Source of the DNA: Vibrio zhugei
Lineage (GTDB): Bacteria > Pseudomonadota > Gammaproteobacteria > Enterobacterales > Vibrionaceae
Length of the DNA: 64,000 nt
NCBI RefSeq assembly: GCF_003716875.1
Contig: NZ_CP033078.1
Location: 496,001 to 560,000, forward strand
Reading direction: 5' to 3'
Of the stretch, positions 47,116 through 57,156 are shown piece after piece. The notes beneath the pieces were generated by a model. That model had not been told where the DNA came from and did not search any database. It saw only the letters and a list, made by a program, of their open reading frames with translations. Within the stretch, counting starts at the first letter, position 1. The number at the start of each line of letters is the position of its first letter. A program made the translations under genes and the position numbers.

Positions 47116-47634
47116 ATGCCGTTATTAGACAGCTTTACCGTCGATCACACGCGTATGCATGCCCCAGCCGTTCGTGTTGCTAAGAACATGCAAACGCCTA
47201 AAGGTGATGACATTACGGTGTTTGACTTACGTTTTACCGTACCCAATGAAGCGCTCCTTTCTGAAAAAGGGATTCATACACTAGAGCACCTATTTGCTGG
47301 CTTTATGCGTGCACACCTTAATGGTGATGATGTTGAAATCATTGATATTTCTCCAATGGGATGTCGTACTGGTTTTTACATGAGCTTGATTGGCACCCCA
47401 GGCGAACAGCAAGTGGCGGATGCATGGTTAGCGGCAATGAACGATGTGTTGAAAGTGGCGGATCAAAACCAAATTCCTGAGTTGAATGAATATCAATGTG
47501 GTACGGCGAAGATGCACTCGCTTGATGAAGCGAAGCAAATTGCACAAGCCGTCATTACCAGTGGTATTCAAGTCAATAAAAATGATGATCTCGCACTGCC
47601 AGACGCAATGCTGCAAGAACTGAAAGTTGACTAA
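47116..47634 (+). CDS. luxS: S-ribosylhomocysteine lyase LuxS
   Basis: This 172-residue enzyme splits S-ribosylhomocysteine into homocysteine and the precursor of autoinducer AI-2. The iron/zinc site is HTLEH (His54, Glu57, His58) with the catalytic Cys83 in MGCRTGFY. The start is ATG 47116 with AAGGAG upstream. In Vibrio it feeds the AI-2 quorum-sensing signal. Confidence 0.99.
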   Translation: MPLLDSFTVDHTRMHAPAVRVAKNMQTPKGDDITVFDLRFTVPNEALLSEKGIHTLEHLFAGFMRAHLNGDDVEIIDISPMGCRTGFYMSLIGTPGEQQVADAWLAAMNDVLKVADQNQIPELNEYQCGTAKMHSLDEAKQIAQAVITSGIQVNKNDDLALPDAMLQELKVD

Positions 47635-47662
47635 GTCAGTCATTACTCATTAATGTAGAATG

Positions 47663-47697
47663 AAAAAAGCCCTCGACATGGTCGAGGGCTTTTTTAT
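47663..47697. terminator. bidirectional terminator between luxS and yfjD
   Basis: AAAAAAGCCCTCGAC and GTCGAGGGCTTTTTT pair around ATG, giving tails on both strands for two convergent genes. Confidence 0.93.
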
Positions 47698-47732
47698 TGG
47701 CAATGAATGGCTAAGATTTATCGATTACGTGC

Positions 47733-49013
47733 TTAGTGAGTTTGTTTACGAGCTTTCGTGGGGAAAACTTTCACTAGCTTAATGCGGTTTTCTTCGAGCT
47801 CAACAATTTCCATAGGGTGCTTGGCAACCAGTAAGCTCAGTTTACTTTCTGGGATATGCTCAAGGTGTTCTAAGATCAAGCCATTTAATGTACGTGGTCC
47901 ATCAGTCGGTAATTTCCAACGTAGGCTCTTATTGATGTCTCGAATATTCGCGCTGCCCTCAATTAAAAAGCTGCCATCGCTTTGCGGCGTAATTTCTTCA
48001 GCAAGGCTAGGGGCCATAGAGGTCGTAAACTCGCCAACAATTTCTTCGAGAATGTCTTCCAGCGTAATGAGGCCGACAATGTCACCATACTCATCTACGA
48101 TTAAGCCAACCCGCTCTTTATTACGCTGAAACTTCAGTAACTGCACGTTTAATGGGGTGGATTCGGGAATGAAATACACTTCATCGGCGGAGCGTAATAG
48201 CGTTTCTTTGTTGAATTCGTTTTTTTCCAACATCAGGCGAGACGCATCACGTAAGCGCAGCATGCCCACCACTTCGTCAATTTGATCACGATAAAGCACC
48301 ACGCGGCCGTGCGGGGAATGTGTTAATTGACGAACAATCGACTTCCAGTCATCGTTGATATTAATGCCGGTAATTTCATTGCGCGGCACCATGATGTCAT
48401 TCACGGTGACATGCTCCAAATCTAGGATGGACAGCAGCATATCTTGGTGACGGCGCGGAATTAATCCGCCAGCTTCATTGACGACTGTGCGCAACTCTTC
48501 TGGATTAAGCGAGTCATCGCCTTGGCTTTGCGGTTTTAACCCAAGAATACGGATAAACGTATTGGTAATAATATTCACCAACACCACCACAGGCGAGAGC
48601 ACTTTCATTAAAACCGTCAGTAAGACACTGCTAATGTAAGACACTTTTTCTGGGTAGAGCGCCGCGACGGTTTTTGGCGTCACTTCGGCAAATACTAATA
48701 CCACTAAGGTTAACACCCCAGTCGCGATGGCGACGCCGACATCGCCGTACAGTCTCATACCAATGATCGTCGCAATCGCCGAGGCTAAGATATTGACGAG
48801 GTTATTACCAATCAGAATGAGACCAATGAGGCGATCTGGACGCTCAAGCAAACGCTCAACGCGCTTAGCGCCTTTGTGACCAGTATTGGATAAGTGCTTT
48901 AATCTGTATCGATTCAAAGACATCATTCCTGTCTCTGAACCTGAAAAATAAGCTGAAATGACGATAAGGCACGCTAATAGCGCAAACAATAAACCCGTCG
49001 AGATGTCGTCCAA
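47733..49013 (-). CDS. yfjD: CNNM/CorC-type transporter-like protein (DUF21, CBS pair)
   Basis: This 426-residue membrane protein has an N-terminal DUF21 domain of about four helices (residues 1-190, SGSETGMMSLNRYRLKHL). Two CBS domains follow (about 205-330), then a C-terminal CorC-type domain. Related proteins export magnesium or cobalt; the exact ion is not shown. It is the second gene after ypjD on the minus strand, an arrangement also seen in E. coli near ffh. Confidence 0.93.
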   Translation of the reverse strand: MDDISTGLLFALLACLIVISAYFSGSETGMMSLNRYRLKHLSNTGHKGAKRVERLLERPDRLIGLILIGNNLVNILASAIATIIGMRLYGDVGVAIATGVLTLVVLVFAEVTPKTVAALYPEKVSYISSVLLTVLMKVLSPVVVLVNIITNTFIRILGLKPQSQGDDSLNPEELRTVVNEAGGLIPRRHQDMLLSILDLEHVTVNDIMVPRNEITGININDDWKSIVRQLTHSPHGRVVLYRDQIDEVVGMLRLRDASRLMLEKNEFNKETLLRSADEVYFIPESTPLNVQLLKFQRNKERVGLIVDEYGDIVGLITLEDILEEIVGEFTTSMAPSLAEEITPQSDGSFLIEGSANIRDINKSLRWKLPTDGPRTLNGLILEHLEHIPESKLSLLVAKHPMEIVELEENRIKLVKVFPTKARKQTH

Positions 49014-49098
49014 AACGGTCCTTTTCCTTTTAACAATGAAAGTAAGTTATAACCTACATGAGGTTGAGTATTAATGATACCAAGGTGCAGCATGACGC

Positions 49099-49893
49099 TT
49101 AGTTAAGAATAACCTCTTTAACAAAGCGGCTACCAAAATACGCGAGTGTGAGTAAAAATGCACCACTTACCGAAAGCCATGTCACTTTTTTGCCTCGCCA
49201 ACCTTTTTGGTAGTGTCCCCATATTAACAGAGAGTAGACAATCCATGCGAGCACTGACAAGACACCTTTGTGGGCTTTGCCTTGGGCCACCATATCACTC
49301 AAAAAGCCAACGCCTGTAATGATTGTTCCGGTTAACAAGAGGTTACCGACAATGAGGATGTTGAAACAGTGCCGTTCGATACGCAGTAGTGGCGGGAAGT
49401 TCGGGTTAATCGCCAAACTTTTTTTATGTTTCAATTTGTGATTGAGCCACGCAATTTGAATCGAGTAGAGCGTGCCAATACATAAGGTTGAATAAGAAAA
49501 TAACGCAAAGGAAATATGAACCATTAACATCGGGTCATCTTCTAAATGCGTCATGAAGGTATCAGGGACAAAATTGGCGACGACCAACACGATAGCGGAA
49601 AAACTGTAGACGATCGGCAATAGGAACCATAAGCGAGTTTTAAACATCGCAATGGTCATGAGAGCGGTGATCATAAAGCTCACCACAGACGCGACATTTA
49701 AGATGCTGAGGTTTTGTCCGTTATGATGAAAAATAAGATCACTGAGAAGCCAAGCATGAAACAGAAGTGCACACACAGCACTGATGAATACCGCTTTTTT
49801 CTTAATGCCTGTCTGGTTCACAATACCAGGAACAATCATAGCAATGGCAATGAAGTATAACAGTGCGGCAACTAATGTGATTAGGTTGTCCAT
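49099..49893 (-). CDS. ypjD: YpjD, cytochrome c assembly-like inner membrane protein
   Basis: This 264-residue protein has about eight hydrophobic helices and belongs to the CcsA/CcmC-like haem-handling superfamily. The conserved LVHISFALFSYSTL segment and the GHYQKGWRGKK stretch near the end are typical. Its function is not established. I chose the ATG at 49893 (MDNLITLV); an upstream start at 49902 is possible. It is divergent from ffh. Confidence 0.88.
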   Translation of the reverse strand: MDNLITLVAALLYFIAIAMIVPGIVNQTGIKKKAVFISAVCALLFHAWLLSDLIFHHNGQNLSILNVASVVSFMITALMTIAMFKTRLWFLLPIVYSFSAIVLVVANFVPDTFMTHLEDDPMLMVHISFALFSYSTLCIGTLYSIQIAWLNHKLKHKKSLAINPNFPPLLRIERHCFNILIVGNLLLTGTIITGVGFLSDMVAQGKAHKGVLSVLAWIVYSLLIWGHYQKGWRGKKVTWLSVSGAFLLTLAYFGSRFVKEVILN

Positions 49894-50107
49894 ATTTCTC
49901 ACAAAGCTAATAAACGAAGATTCTAATTATACCTTGCCTGTCGACGATGAGCTATGACGTTTAGTCACTGATTTTTTGACTTATGACTGGAAAAGTGGAT
50001 TTATATGCCAAACGAAATGCGGGTTGTCGTTTGCAACGGGTATGACTATCGTTCTGCCTAAGGTATACTTGCCAAAGATTATCGCCTCATAGCGAAGAGA
50101 AAAGCAT

Positions 50108-51484
50108 ATGTTTGAGAATTTAACCGATCGATTGTCGAGTACGCTGAAGAACATCAGCGGTAAAGGTCGTTTGACCGAAGATAATATTAAAGAAACGCTG
50201 CGCGAAGTCCGCATGGCGTTGCTTGAAGCGGATGTTGCGCTTCCTGTCGTTCGCGAATTTGTGAAGCGCGTTAAGGAAAACGCTGTCGGTGTTGAAGTGT
50301 CTAAATCACTCACTCCGGGGCAAGAGTTCATCAAGATTGTTCAAGCTCAGCTTGAAGCGGTAATGGGCGACGCCAACGAAGCGCTTGATCTCGCCGCTCA
50401 GCCGCCGGCTGTGGTACTGATGGCCGGCTTACAAGGTGCAGGTAAAACGACCAGTGTTGGTAAACTTGCGAAACTGCTTACTGAGCGTGATAAGAAAAAA
50501 GTGCTCGTGGTGTCAGCCGATGTCTATCGCCCAGCGGCGATCAAACAGTTGGAAACACTAGCAGAGAGTGTCGGCGTTGAATTTTTCCCTTCATCTGCGG
50601 ATCAAAAACCCATTGATATCGCCAATGCAGCGATTGACCATGCGAAGAAAAAATTCTTTGATGTGTTGATCGTCGATACCGCCGGTCGTTTAGCGATCGA
50701 TGAAGATATGATGGCGGAGATTCAATCACTCCACACGGCAATTAAGCCAGTTGAAACCTTGTTTGTGGTCGATGCCATGACCGGGCAAGATGCTGCAAAT
50801 ACGGCGAAAGCCTTTGGCGATGCGCTGCCTTTAACTGGGGTGGTGTTAACCAAGGTTGATGGTGATGCCCGTGGGGGTGCAGCTTTATCTGTTCGTCATA
50901 TTACGGGTAAACCGATTAAATTTTTAGGTATTGGTGAAAAAACCGATGCACTAGAACCGTTCCATCCTGATCGCGTGGCATCACGTATCTTGGGGATGGG
51001 CGATGTGTTGTCTTTGATTGAAGACTTACAAAAGAACGTCGATCATGAAAAAGCCGAGCAATTAGCGAAGAAGTTCAAACAGAAGAAAGGCTTTGATCTC
51101 GAAGATTTTCGCGAGCAACTCGGACAAATGCAAAACATGGGCGGCATGATGGGCATGCTCGATAAGCTGCCTGGTATGAATAAGCTTCCGGATAATGTGA
51201 AAGGCAATGTCGATGATAAAGTCTTTAAACAAATGGAAGCGATGATCTCATCCATGACGATGAAAGAACGTCATAATCCGGATTTGATTAAAGGCTCGCG
51301 CAAAAAGCGGATTGCCGCAGGTTCAGGAACCCAGGTTCAAGATGTGAATCGTATGCTTAAACAGTTCACCCAGATGCAGAAGATGATGAAGAAAATGCAA
51401 AAAGGTGGCATGAAAGGTATGATGCGCAACATGCAAGGTATGATGGGTGGCGGCATGGGCGGCGGCGGTTTCTTCGGTCGATAG
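50108..51484 (+). CDS. ffh: signal recognition particle protein Ffh
   Basis: This 458-residue GTPase targets membrane proteins to the translocon with 4.5S RNA and FtsY. The N domain comes first. The G domain has Walker A GLQGAGKTT (107-115) and the following DTAGRL and TKVDGDARGG motifs. The M domain is methionine-rich and ends in a run of Gly, Met and Lys, where the signal peptide and RNA bind. The length is normal. Confidence 0.98.
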   Translation: MFENLTDRLSSTLKNISGKGRLTEDNIKETLREVRMALLEADVALPVVREFVKRVKENAVGVEVSKSLTPGQEFIKIVQAQLEAVMGDANEALDLAAQPPAVVLMAGLQGAGKTTSVGKLAKLLTERDKKKVLVVSADVYRPAAIKQLETLAESVGVEFFPSSADQKPIDIANAAIDHAKKKFFDVLIVDTAGRLAIDEDMMAEIQSLHTAIKPVETLFVVDAMTGQDAANTAKAFGDALPLTGVVLTKVDGDARGGAALSVRHITGKPIKFLGIGEKTDALEPFHPDRVASRILGMGDVLSLIEDLQKNVDHEKAEQLAKKFKQKKGFDLEDFREQLGQMQNMGGMMGMLDKLPGMNKLPDNVKGNVDDKVFKQMEAMISSMTMKERHNPDLIKGSRKKRIAAGSGTQVQDVNRMLKQFTQMQKMMKKMQKGGMKGMMRNMQGMMGGGMGGGGFFGR

Positions 51485-51583
51485 CCTCTGATATCCACTT
51501 TTTTGTAAGTGTTTTATCAAATTGCCATCACTGTCACAGATTTTTTACTGATTTGTAGTGGTGAAAAAAACTAGCGAAACCCC

Positions 51584-51611
51584 TTGCATTGCCTTGGAAT
51601 AGGAGTAAAAT
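51584..51611 (+). promoter_or_regulatory. promoter of the rpsP-rimM-trmD-rplS operon
   Basis: TTGCAT (51584-51589) and TAAAAT (51606-51611) are 16 bases apart, about 90 bases upstream of rpsP. The leader contains a GAGACCCC/GGGGTT hairpin. Confidence 0.6.
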
Positions 51612-51702
51612 TCCGAGGCTTTATTTTGGCACGAGACCCCAAGCTGTGTTTTTTAGACGGTGATGGGGTTATTTTAATTATTGAGAAAGCAAAGAGGACG
51701 AC

Positions 51703-51951
51703 ATGGTAACCATTCGTTTGGCACGTCACGGCGCTAAGAAGCGTCCATTCTATCAAATCGTTGTTGCAGACAGCCGCAACGCTGCTACAGGCCGTTTCAT
51801 CGAGAAAGTAGGTTTCTTTAACCCTACTGCTACTGGTCAAGAAGAAGGTCTTCGCCTTGATCTAGACCGTGTGAACCATTGGGTTTCACAAGGCGCGACT
51901 GTTTCTGATCGTGTAGCAAAACTGGTTAAAGACGCTAAAGCTGCGGCTTAA
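51703..51951 (+). CDS. rpsP: 30S ribosomal protein S16
   Basis: This 82-residue protein opens [25 protein letters not shown], the S16 signature. It stabilises the 30S body during assembly. It is the first gene of the rpsP-rimM-trmD-rplS operon, with an AAAGAGGAC site before it. Confidence 0.98.
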   Translation: MVTIRLARHGAKKRPFYQIVVADSRNAATGRFIEKVGFFNPTATGQEEGLRLDLDRVNHWVSQGATVSDRVAKLVKDAKAAA

Positions 51952-51975
51952 TCGTTTTAAAGTAGTAGCTAGTTT

Positions 51976-52530
51976 ATGTCGATGGAAGGTAAAGAAACGA
52001 TGAGCAAACAAGACGAAACCATTACGGTTGGAAAATTTGGTTCAACTTATGGTATCCGAGGTTGGCTTAAAGTTTTTTCCTATACAGACAATCCAGAAAG
52101 TATTTTTGATTACAGTCCTTGGTTTGTAAAACGCAAGGGCGAGTGGGTTGAGTACCAAGTCGAAAGTTGGAAGCGCCATAATAAAGGCATGGTGGTGAAA
52201 TTAACGGGGTTAGATATCCGTGAAGACGCTCACCAACTGACAAATTTCGAAATTGGGATTAACCCGGCGGTACTGCCAGAACTGCCAGAAGATGAGTTCT
52301 ACTGGCGAGAATTATTTGGTATGCAAGTCGTGACGACTAAAGGGTACAACCTTGGTGAAGTCACCGATGTCTTAGAGACGGGCTCCAATGATGTTTTGGT
52401 GGTTAAAGCAAATCCGAAAGATGCTTTCGGCCAAAAGGAACGTTTAATCCCGTTCCTTGAAGAGCAAGTGATCAAACATATTGATCGTGAAGCTCAACGG
52501 ATCGAAGTTGACTGGGATCCTGGATTCTAA
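51976..52530 (+). CDS. rimM: ribosome maturation factor RimM
   Basis: This 184-residue protein acts in 30S head assembly and binds S19. The N-terminal RimM domain starts with [22 protein letters not shown], and the PRC-barrel domain is C-terminal ([17 protein letters not shown] onward). The ATG at 51976 fits the known Vibrio length; the ATG at 52000 is an alternative. It lies 24 bases after rpsP. Confidence 0.97.
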   Translation: MSMEGKETMSKQDETITVGKFGSTYGIRGWLKVFSYTDNPESIFDYSPWFVKRKGEWVEYQVESWKRHNKGMVVKLTGLDIREDAHQLTNFEIGINPAVLPELPEDEFYWRELFGMQVVTTKGYNLGEVTDVLETGSNDVLVVKANPKDAFGQKERLIPFLEEQVIKHIDREAQRIEVDWDPGF

Positions 52531-52556
52531 CTCCAGAACGGTAAGGCAAGAATCAT

Positions 52557-53300
52557 ATGTGGGTTGGCGTAATAAGCCTCTTTCCTGAGATGTTTCAAAG
52601 CATTACGGATTTTGGAGTAACAGGTCAAGCGGTAAAAAAAGGGGTCATGTCTGTGCAAACTTGGAATCCTCGTGATTTCACGCACGACAAACGTCGTACT
52701 GTTGACGACAAACCCTACGGTGGTGGTCCTGGCATGTTAATGATGGTTCAGCCTTTGCGCGACGCCATTCATTCAGCCAAACAGGCCGCTCCGGGTAAGG
52801 CGAAAGTTATTTATCTCTCACCGCAAGGTCGTAAACTCGATCAAGCGGGCGTAGAAGAACTGGCAACCAATGAGAATTTGATTCTGATTTGTGGTCGCTA
52901 CGAAGGGATAGATGAACGTATCATTGAGTCTGAGGTTGACGAAGAATGGTCAATCGGGGATTTTGTGATGACGGGCGGGGAAATCCCAGCCATGACGTTG
53001 ATTGATTCGGTCTCGCGGTTTGTGCCGGGAGTACTTGGAGATTTTGCGTCAGCAGAAGAAGATTCTTTTGCGAATGGTTTGTTAGATTGCCCCCACTATA
53101 CGCGTCCCGATGTGCTAGATGGTAAAGAGGTACCGAGTGTACTGAAATCTGGTCATCATGAGGATGTGCGCCGTTGGCGACTGAAGCAGTCGCTAGGCCG
53201 AACTTGGCAAAGAAGACCAGAGCTCCTGGAAAACCTAGCTCTGACTGACGAACAGGAAAAATTACTGGCTGAGTTCATTAAAGAATTTCAGACCTCGTAA
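52557..53300 (+). CDS. trmD: tRNA (guanine-N1)-methyltransferase TrmD
   Basis: This 247-residue enzyme makes m1G37 in tRNAs that read CNN and some others, preventing frameshifts. The SPOUT knot is visible in [28 protein letters not shown] and the [12 protein letters not shown] segment. The N-terminus [13 protein letters not shown] is typical. It is the third gene of the operon. Confidence 0.98.
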   Translation: MWVGVISLFPEMFQSITDFGVTGQAVKKGVMSVQTWNPRDFTHDKRRTVDDKPYGGGPGMLMMVQPLRDAIHSAKQAAPGKAKVIYLSPQGRKLDQAGVEELATNENLILICGRYEGIDERIIESEVDEEWSIGDFVMTGGEIPAMTLIDSVSRFVPGVLGDFASAEEDSFANGLLDCPHYTRPDVLDGKEVPSVLKSGHHEDVRRWRLKQSLGRTWQRRPELLENLALTDEQEKLLAEFIKEFQTS

Positions 53301-53341
53301 ACCTATTAAATTTAGTATCAGTTTATTCTAGGAATTAAATA

Positions 53342-53695
53342 ATGAGTAACATCATCAAGGCTCTAGAAGAAGAGCAAATGAAAAAAGACCTACCTAACTT
53401 CGCACCAGGTGACACTGTTGTGGTTCAAGTTCAGGTAAAAGAAGGTGACCGTGAACGTCTACAGGCGTTTGAAGGTGTTGTGATTCGTAAACGCAACCGT
53501 GGTCTACACTCAGCTTTCACTGTACGTAAAATTTCTAACGGTGAAGGTGTTGAGCGTACGTTCCAAACTCACTCACCAGTTGTTAATAGCATCGAAGTGA
53601 AACGTCGTGGTGCAGTACGTCGTGCCAAATTGTACTACCTACGCGATCGCTCTGGTAAGGCTGCTCGTATTAAAGAGAAGCTTACTAAGAAATAA
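53342..53695 (+). CDS. rplS: 50S ribosomal protein L19
   Basis: This 117-residue protein lies at the 30S-50S interface. It has the family blocks [20 protein letters not shown] and [19 protein letters not shown]. It ends the operon and is followed by a strong terminator. Confidence 0.98.
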   Translation: MSNIIKALEEEQMKKDLPNFAPGDTVVVQVQVKEGDRERLQAFEGVVIRKRNRGLHSAFTVRKISNGEGVERTFQTHSPVVNSIEVKRRGAVRRAKLYYLRDRSGKAARIKEKLTKK

Positions 53696-53717
53696 TGCTA
53701 GAACTCGCGTTCTCATG

Positions 53718-53748
53718 AAAACGGAGCCCATTGGGCTCCGTTTTTTTA
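53718..53748 (+). terminator. terminator of the rpsP operon
   Basis: AACGGAGCCCA and TGGGCTCCGTT pair with a short loop and a T7 tail. Confidence 0.93.
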
Positions 53749-53815
53749 TGTGTGTCTTTGGTTGATTCGTCCAATGTCATAACGACCGTGTCATGACGCT
53801 CGAGCCTTATTGAGC

Positions 53816-54877
53816 TCAGTCGTAATTATCTTCTGCGATGGTCACGGGCAGGGTGATTTCTTTACCGTTACGTAAAATGGTGACTTTTACCGAGGTACCA
53901 GGACGTAAGTTGGTGACGGTGTCCATGACCTCTTGACGACCTGTGATTGTCTGACCGTTGATTTGAGTGATAATGTCGCGTTTCTGCAAGCCTGCTTTTT
54001 TCGCTGGGCCATTAGGATCGACGCCCACGACTAAAATTCCCCCCGCTTGTTGTCCATTTCTAAGACGACTGGTCACGGCATTCATATCTTCACCATCAAC
54101 ACCTATGTAGCCACGAATAACCCGACCATCGGCGATGATCTTTTGCATGATGGTGTTGGCCAATGAAAACGGGATCGCAAAAGAAATGCCATAGGTTTCA
54201 ATATCGGTGGCTTGCTGGAATGAGGCGGTATTAATGCCCACTAACTCGCCACGCGAGTTGACTAGCGCACCGCCAGAGTTGCCTGCGTTAATGGCGGCAT
54301 CGGTTTGAATAAAGGCTTGACGTCGACCAGCACTGATCGATGAACGCCCTGTCGCTGAAATAATCCCAAAGGTGGTGGTTTGTCCTAAGTTATAAGGATT
54401 GCCAATCGCCATGACGACGTCGCCAACTTTGGGGTGATAGTGTGGGTTGACTGGGATTATCGGTAGGTGATCCCCTTCAATACGCAGGACGGCAAGGTCT
54501 GTGCGTTTATCTTTGCCAACGAGTTGTGCCGCGGCCACTCGTCCATCTTGTAATGCGACGATGATTTGGTCAGCTTTGGCAATAACATGATAGTTGGTAA
54601 TAATGTAGCCTTTCTTGCTGACAATGACCCCAGATCCCAAGCCTTGGGTAGACAGCTTTTTACGGTTGTTGCGATCGTATTGACGGCTATAAATATTCAC
54701 AACAGCTGGCGCAGCGCGGCGTACCGCCGGGTTGAATGAGAGCTCCATGGACGCGATGTTCTCAGGATCGGGGTGTTCTAGTTTTACAATATGCTCACGC
54801 AATGATGGTATGGCTACAATGATTATAGCGGCTGCTATTAGCCCAATAATGACTGAGCGAATCCAAAATTTCAGCAT
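53816..54877 (-). CDS. degS: inner-membrane serine protease DegS
   Basis: This 353-residue protease starts the sigma-E envelope stress response by cutting anti-sigma factor RseA. One N-terminal membrane anchor (about 5-24) is followed by a trypsin-like domain with His97, Asp127 and Ser201 (NAGNSGGALVN) and a single PDZ domain (about 255-350) that senses misfolded porins. The start is ATG 54877 with GGGGAA upstream; a longer frame has no family support. The degS-degQ pairing is known from gammaproteobacteria. Confidence 0.97.
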   Translation of the reverse strand: MLKFWIRSVIIGLIAAAIIIVAIPSLREHIVKLEHPDPENIASMELSFNPAVRRAAPAVVNIYSRQYDRNNRKKLSTQGLGSGVIVSKKGYIITNYHVIAKADQIIVALQDGRVAAAQLVGKDKRTDLAVLRIEGDHLPIIPVNPHYHPKVGDVVMAIGNPYNLGQTTTFGIISATGRSSISAGRRQAFIQTDAAINAGNSGGALVNSRGELVGINTASFQQATDIETYGISFAIPFSLANTIMQKIIADGRVIRGYIGVDGEDMNAVTSRLRNGQQAGGILVVGVDPNGPAKKAGLQKRDIITQINGQTITGRQEVMDTVTNLRPGTSVKVTILRNGKEITLPVTIAEDNYD

Positions 54878-55016
54878 ACGTTCCCCAAGATAACTCACAG
54901 TGTCAAAATACAATGAGCTCTATTGTATGCTGAATCTGTCTCTTCTCGCTACCACGTTTTCGTTTGATTACATTTCTCGAGTGGATGATTTCGTTCGAAT
55001 TATTACGAAAGCCAAT

Positions 55017-55043
55017 AAAAAAGAGCAGGGAGCCTGCTCTTTT
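55017..55043 (-). terminator. terminator after degQ
   Basis: AAAAGAGCAGG and CCTGCTCTTTT pair around a GAG loop, 30 bases beyond the degQ stop. degS therefore probably has its own promoter. Confidence 0.85.
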
Positions 55044-55073
55044 AAGGATGGTGTTGAGCCCTTTGTTATGTGA

Positions 55074-56444
55074 TTAGCGCACAACAAGATACAGGGTTTG
55101 TGAGCCACGTTTGATGTTGAGGGCCAGTACGCTGGGTTTCTTCTCCAATACATGACGCAAATCGGCGATGTTTTTCACGCGATGACGGTTAACGCCGATA
55201 ATGATGTCACCTTTTTTCAATTGATATTGATCGGCAGGTGAGTTCGGTTTTACGGCGGATACCTTGACTCCTTTCATGCCATCGTCTGAACTGGTGTTGA
55301 CAAAGGAGGCGCCAGCTAAGCCTTGATGAAGCTCTGATGCGGTCATCTTAGTTTCTGTTTGTTTCCCTAGCGTCACGTCGAAGGTTTTATGATCTCCGTC
55401 GCGAATGACTCCCATTTTGATTTTTTTGCCGACACCTAATGTCGCGACTTTCGCACGCAGCTCTGCGAAGGAGTGAATGGTCTTCCCATTAATGGAGATG
55501 ATCACATCACCCGCTTTCAGGCCAGCTTTTGAGGCGGCGGTATGTGGCATCACTTCACTCACAAAGGCGCCTTTGCTTGAGTCTAAGCCTAATGCCTCCG
55601 CCAGATCTGAGTTCACTTCACCGCCTTTCACGCCTAACATACCGCGTTTTACTTCGCCGTATTTGAGGATTTGGTCAGTTAGGTTTTTCATCATATTGGA
55701 AGGGATCGAGAAGCCTATACCAATGTTGCCCCCATTGGGGCCAAGGATGGCGGTGTTGATACCTATCAGTTGTCCCTTAAGATTGACCAATGCGCCCCCA
55801 GAGTTACCACTGTTAATGGCGGCATCGGTTTGAATGAAGTTTTCAAAGTTTTCAATATTAAGACCACTTCGGCCAAGAGCCGAAATAATGCCGGAGGTGA
55901 CAGTTTGACCAAGGCCAAATGGATTGCCGATAGCCACCGCAAAATCACCGACTTGGAGATCATCGGAATCAGCAATTTGAATTTGTGTTAGGTTTTTCGC
56001 ATCTTTGAGTTTCAGTAAGGCGATATCAGACATTTTGTCGCTACCGACTAAGGTTGCATCGTATTCACGGCCATCTTTTAATTGTACTTTGATTGAGTCC
56101 GCGCCCTTAATCACATGATAGTTGGTAACGACGTAGCCTTTATCTGCATTAATGATGACGCCTGAACCCAATCCTTTGAATGGACGTTTCTCGAGTTGTT
56201 CTGTTGGAAAATCGGGTCCAAAGAAAAAGCGAAACTGTTCTGGAATATGTTGACGAGAAACTTGGGTACCTTCAACGGCGATGCTCACCACCGCGGGCGT
56301 CACTTTCTTTAACATTGGGGCGAGGCTGGGGACATGCTCACCACTGACGGTCATTGGAATCGCGGCAGAAGCAGGCATTGGAGCCATTATAGAACTTAAA
56401 CTAAGGGAAAGGGCGGTTAATGCAAGCAAAGGTTTTTTCATCAT
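55074..56444 (-). CDS. degQ: periplasmic serine endoprotease, DegP/DegQ family
   Basis: This 456-residue protease has a cleavable signal peptide (about residues 1-28, ending in ASA-A). The catalytic triad is His110, Asp140 and Ser215 (NSGNSGGALVN), followed by two PDZ domains (about 255-345 and 370-455). It degrades unfolded envelope proteins and forms cage-like oligomers. The length is nearer to DegQ (about 455) than to DegP (474), and the short first loop also favours DegQ. Confidence 0.95.
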   Translation of the reverse strand: MMKKPLLALTALSLSLSSIMAPMPASAAIPMTVSGEHVPSLAPMLKKVTPAVVSIAVEGTQVSRQHIPEQFRFFFGPDFPTEQLEKRPFKGLGSGVIINADKGYVVTNYHVIKGADSIKVQLKDGREYDATLVGSDKMSDIALLKLKDAKNLTQIQIADSDDLQVGDFAVAIGNPFGLGQTVTSGIISALGRSGLNIENFENFIQTDAAINSGNSGGALVNLKGQLIGINTAILGPNGGNIGIGFSIPSNMMKNLTDQILKYGEVKRGMLGVKGGEVNSDLAEALGLDSSKGAFVSEVMPHTAASKAGLKAGDVIISINGKTIHSFAELRAKVATLGVGKKIKMGVIRDGDHKTFDVTLGKQTETKMTASELHQGLAGASFVNTSSDDGMKGVKVSAVKPNSPADQYQLKKGDIIIGVNRHRVKNIADLRHVLEKKPSVLALNIKRGSQTLYLVVR

Positions 56445-56566
56445 AAAACTCCTCGAAGTTACACAACGGTGTGATCAAATATGAGTGGTAAAGCCGGCAT
56501 ATTCAATACGCGCAATGTAATTTATGACTCAAAAACCTTTGTAAAGTTCAGTGGAGAATTTAACAA

Positions 56567-57016
56567 TTAATTTGCTTGATTCTTGATGACTTCTGACGGA
56601 TCAACAAATTGCTTTTCTTCACCTTTAAGTAAGCCTGTGGCACCTAAGGCATAATCTTTTGGAGGAAAACTGTCCTCATTATCGTCCTCTTTCGCCGTAT
56701 TGCTTGGCTTCCCTTGGGTGACTAATTTATCAAAAGGATTATCTTGTTCGGGCAGGTGTGCTAATAACTCAGCCGATGTCTGCGCCATGTGTTGATAAAT
56801 TTTAGTGTAGTCCTTTCCTAAAGTATCAAGCAGTTCTGCGGATTGACTTAAGTGATCAGCAAACTCCTGACGTTGTTGTTCGAGTTCATAATTCGCGTGT
56901 TGCAGCTCATTGTGCAGGGATTTTTGAGACTTGTATTGTGGCGTCATAAGGCGGGTAATCACAATGCCCACGACAATACCGACCAGCAAACCTACAATTG
57001 CGTATATCCAAGGCAT
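56567..57016 (-). CDS. zapG: cell division protein ZapG (YhcB, DUF1043)
   Basis: This 149-residue protein has one N-terminal membrane helix with GLLVGIVVGIVI (about 8-20). A coiled coil of about 80 residues rich in Gln, Glu and Leu follows, then a variable tail. YhcB/ZapG affects cell shape and division and interacts with divisome and elongasome proteins. It lies divergent from zapE, as in E. coli. Confidence 0.92.
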   Translation of the reverse strand: MPWIYAIVGLLVGIVVGIVITRLMTPQYKSQKSLHNELQHANYELEQQRQEFADHLSQSAELLDTLGKDYTKIYQHMAQTSAELLAHLPEQDNPFDKLVTQGKPSNTAKEDDNEDSFPPKDYALGATGLLKGEEKQFVDPSEVIKNQAN

Positions 57017-57156
57017 AACAGCTCCTTATTGTTGTTATTTAACATGTTTTACCATTTAGTTACACATGCCCTTAGCCCATGTTACTATGATTTGATGGGT
57101 TGGATAAAGAAAAAGCATATGCGCAATACGTCAGTTTTTCACTTTTAGAATAGTAG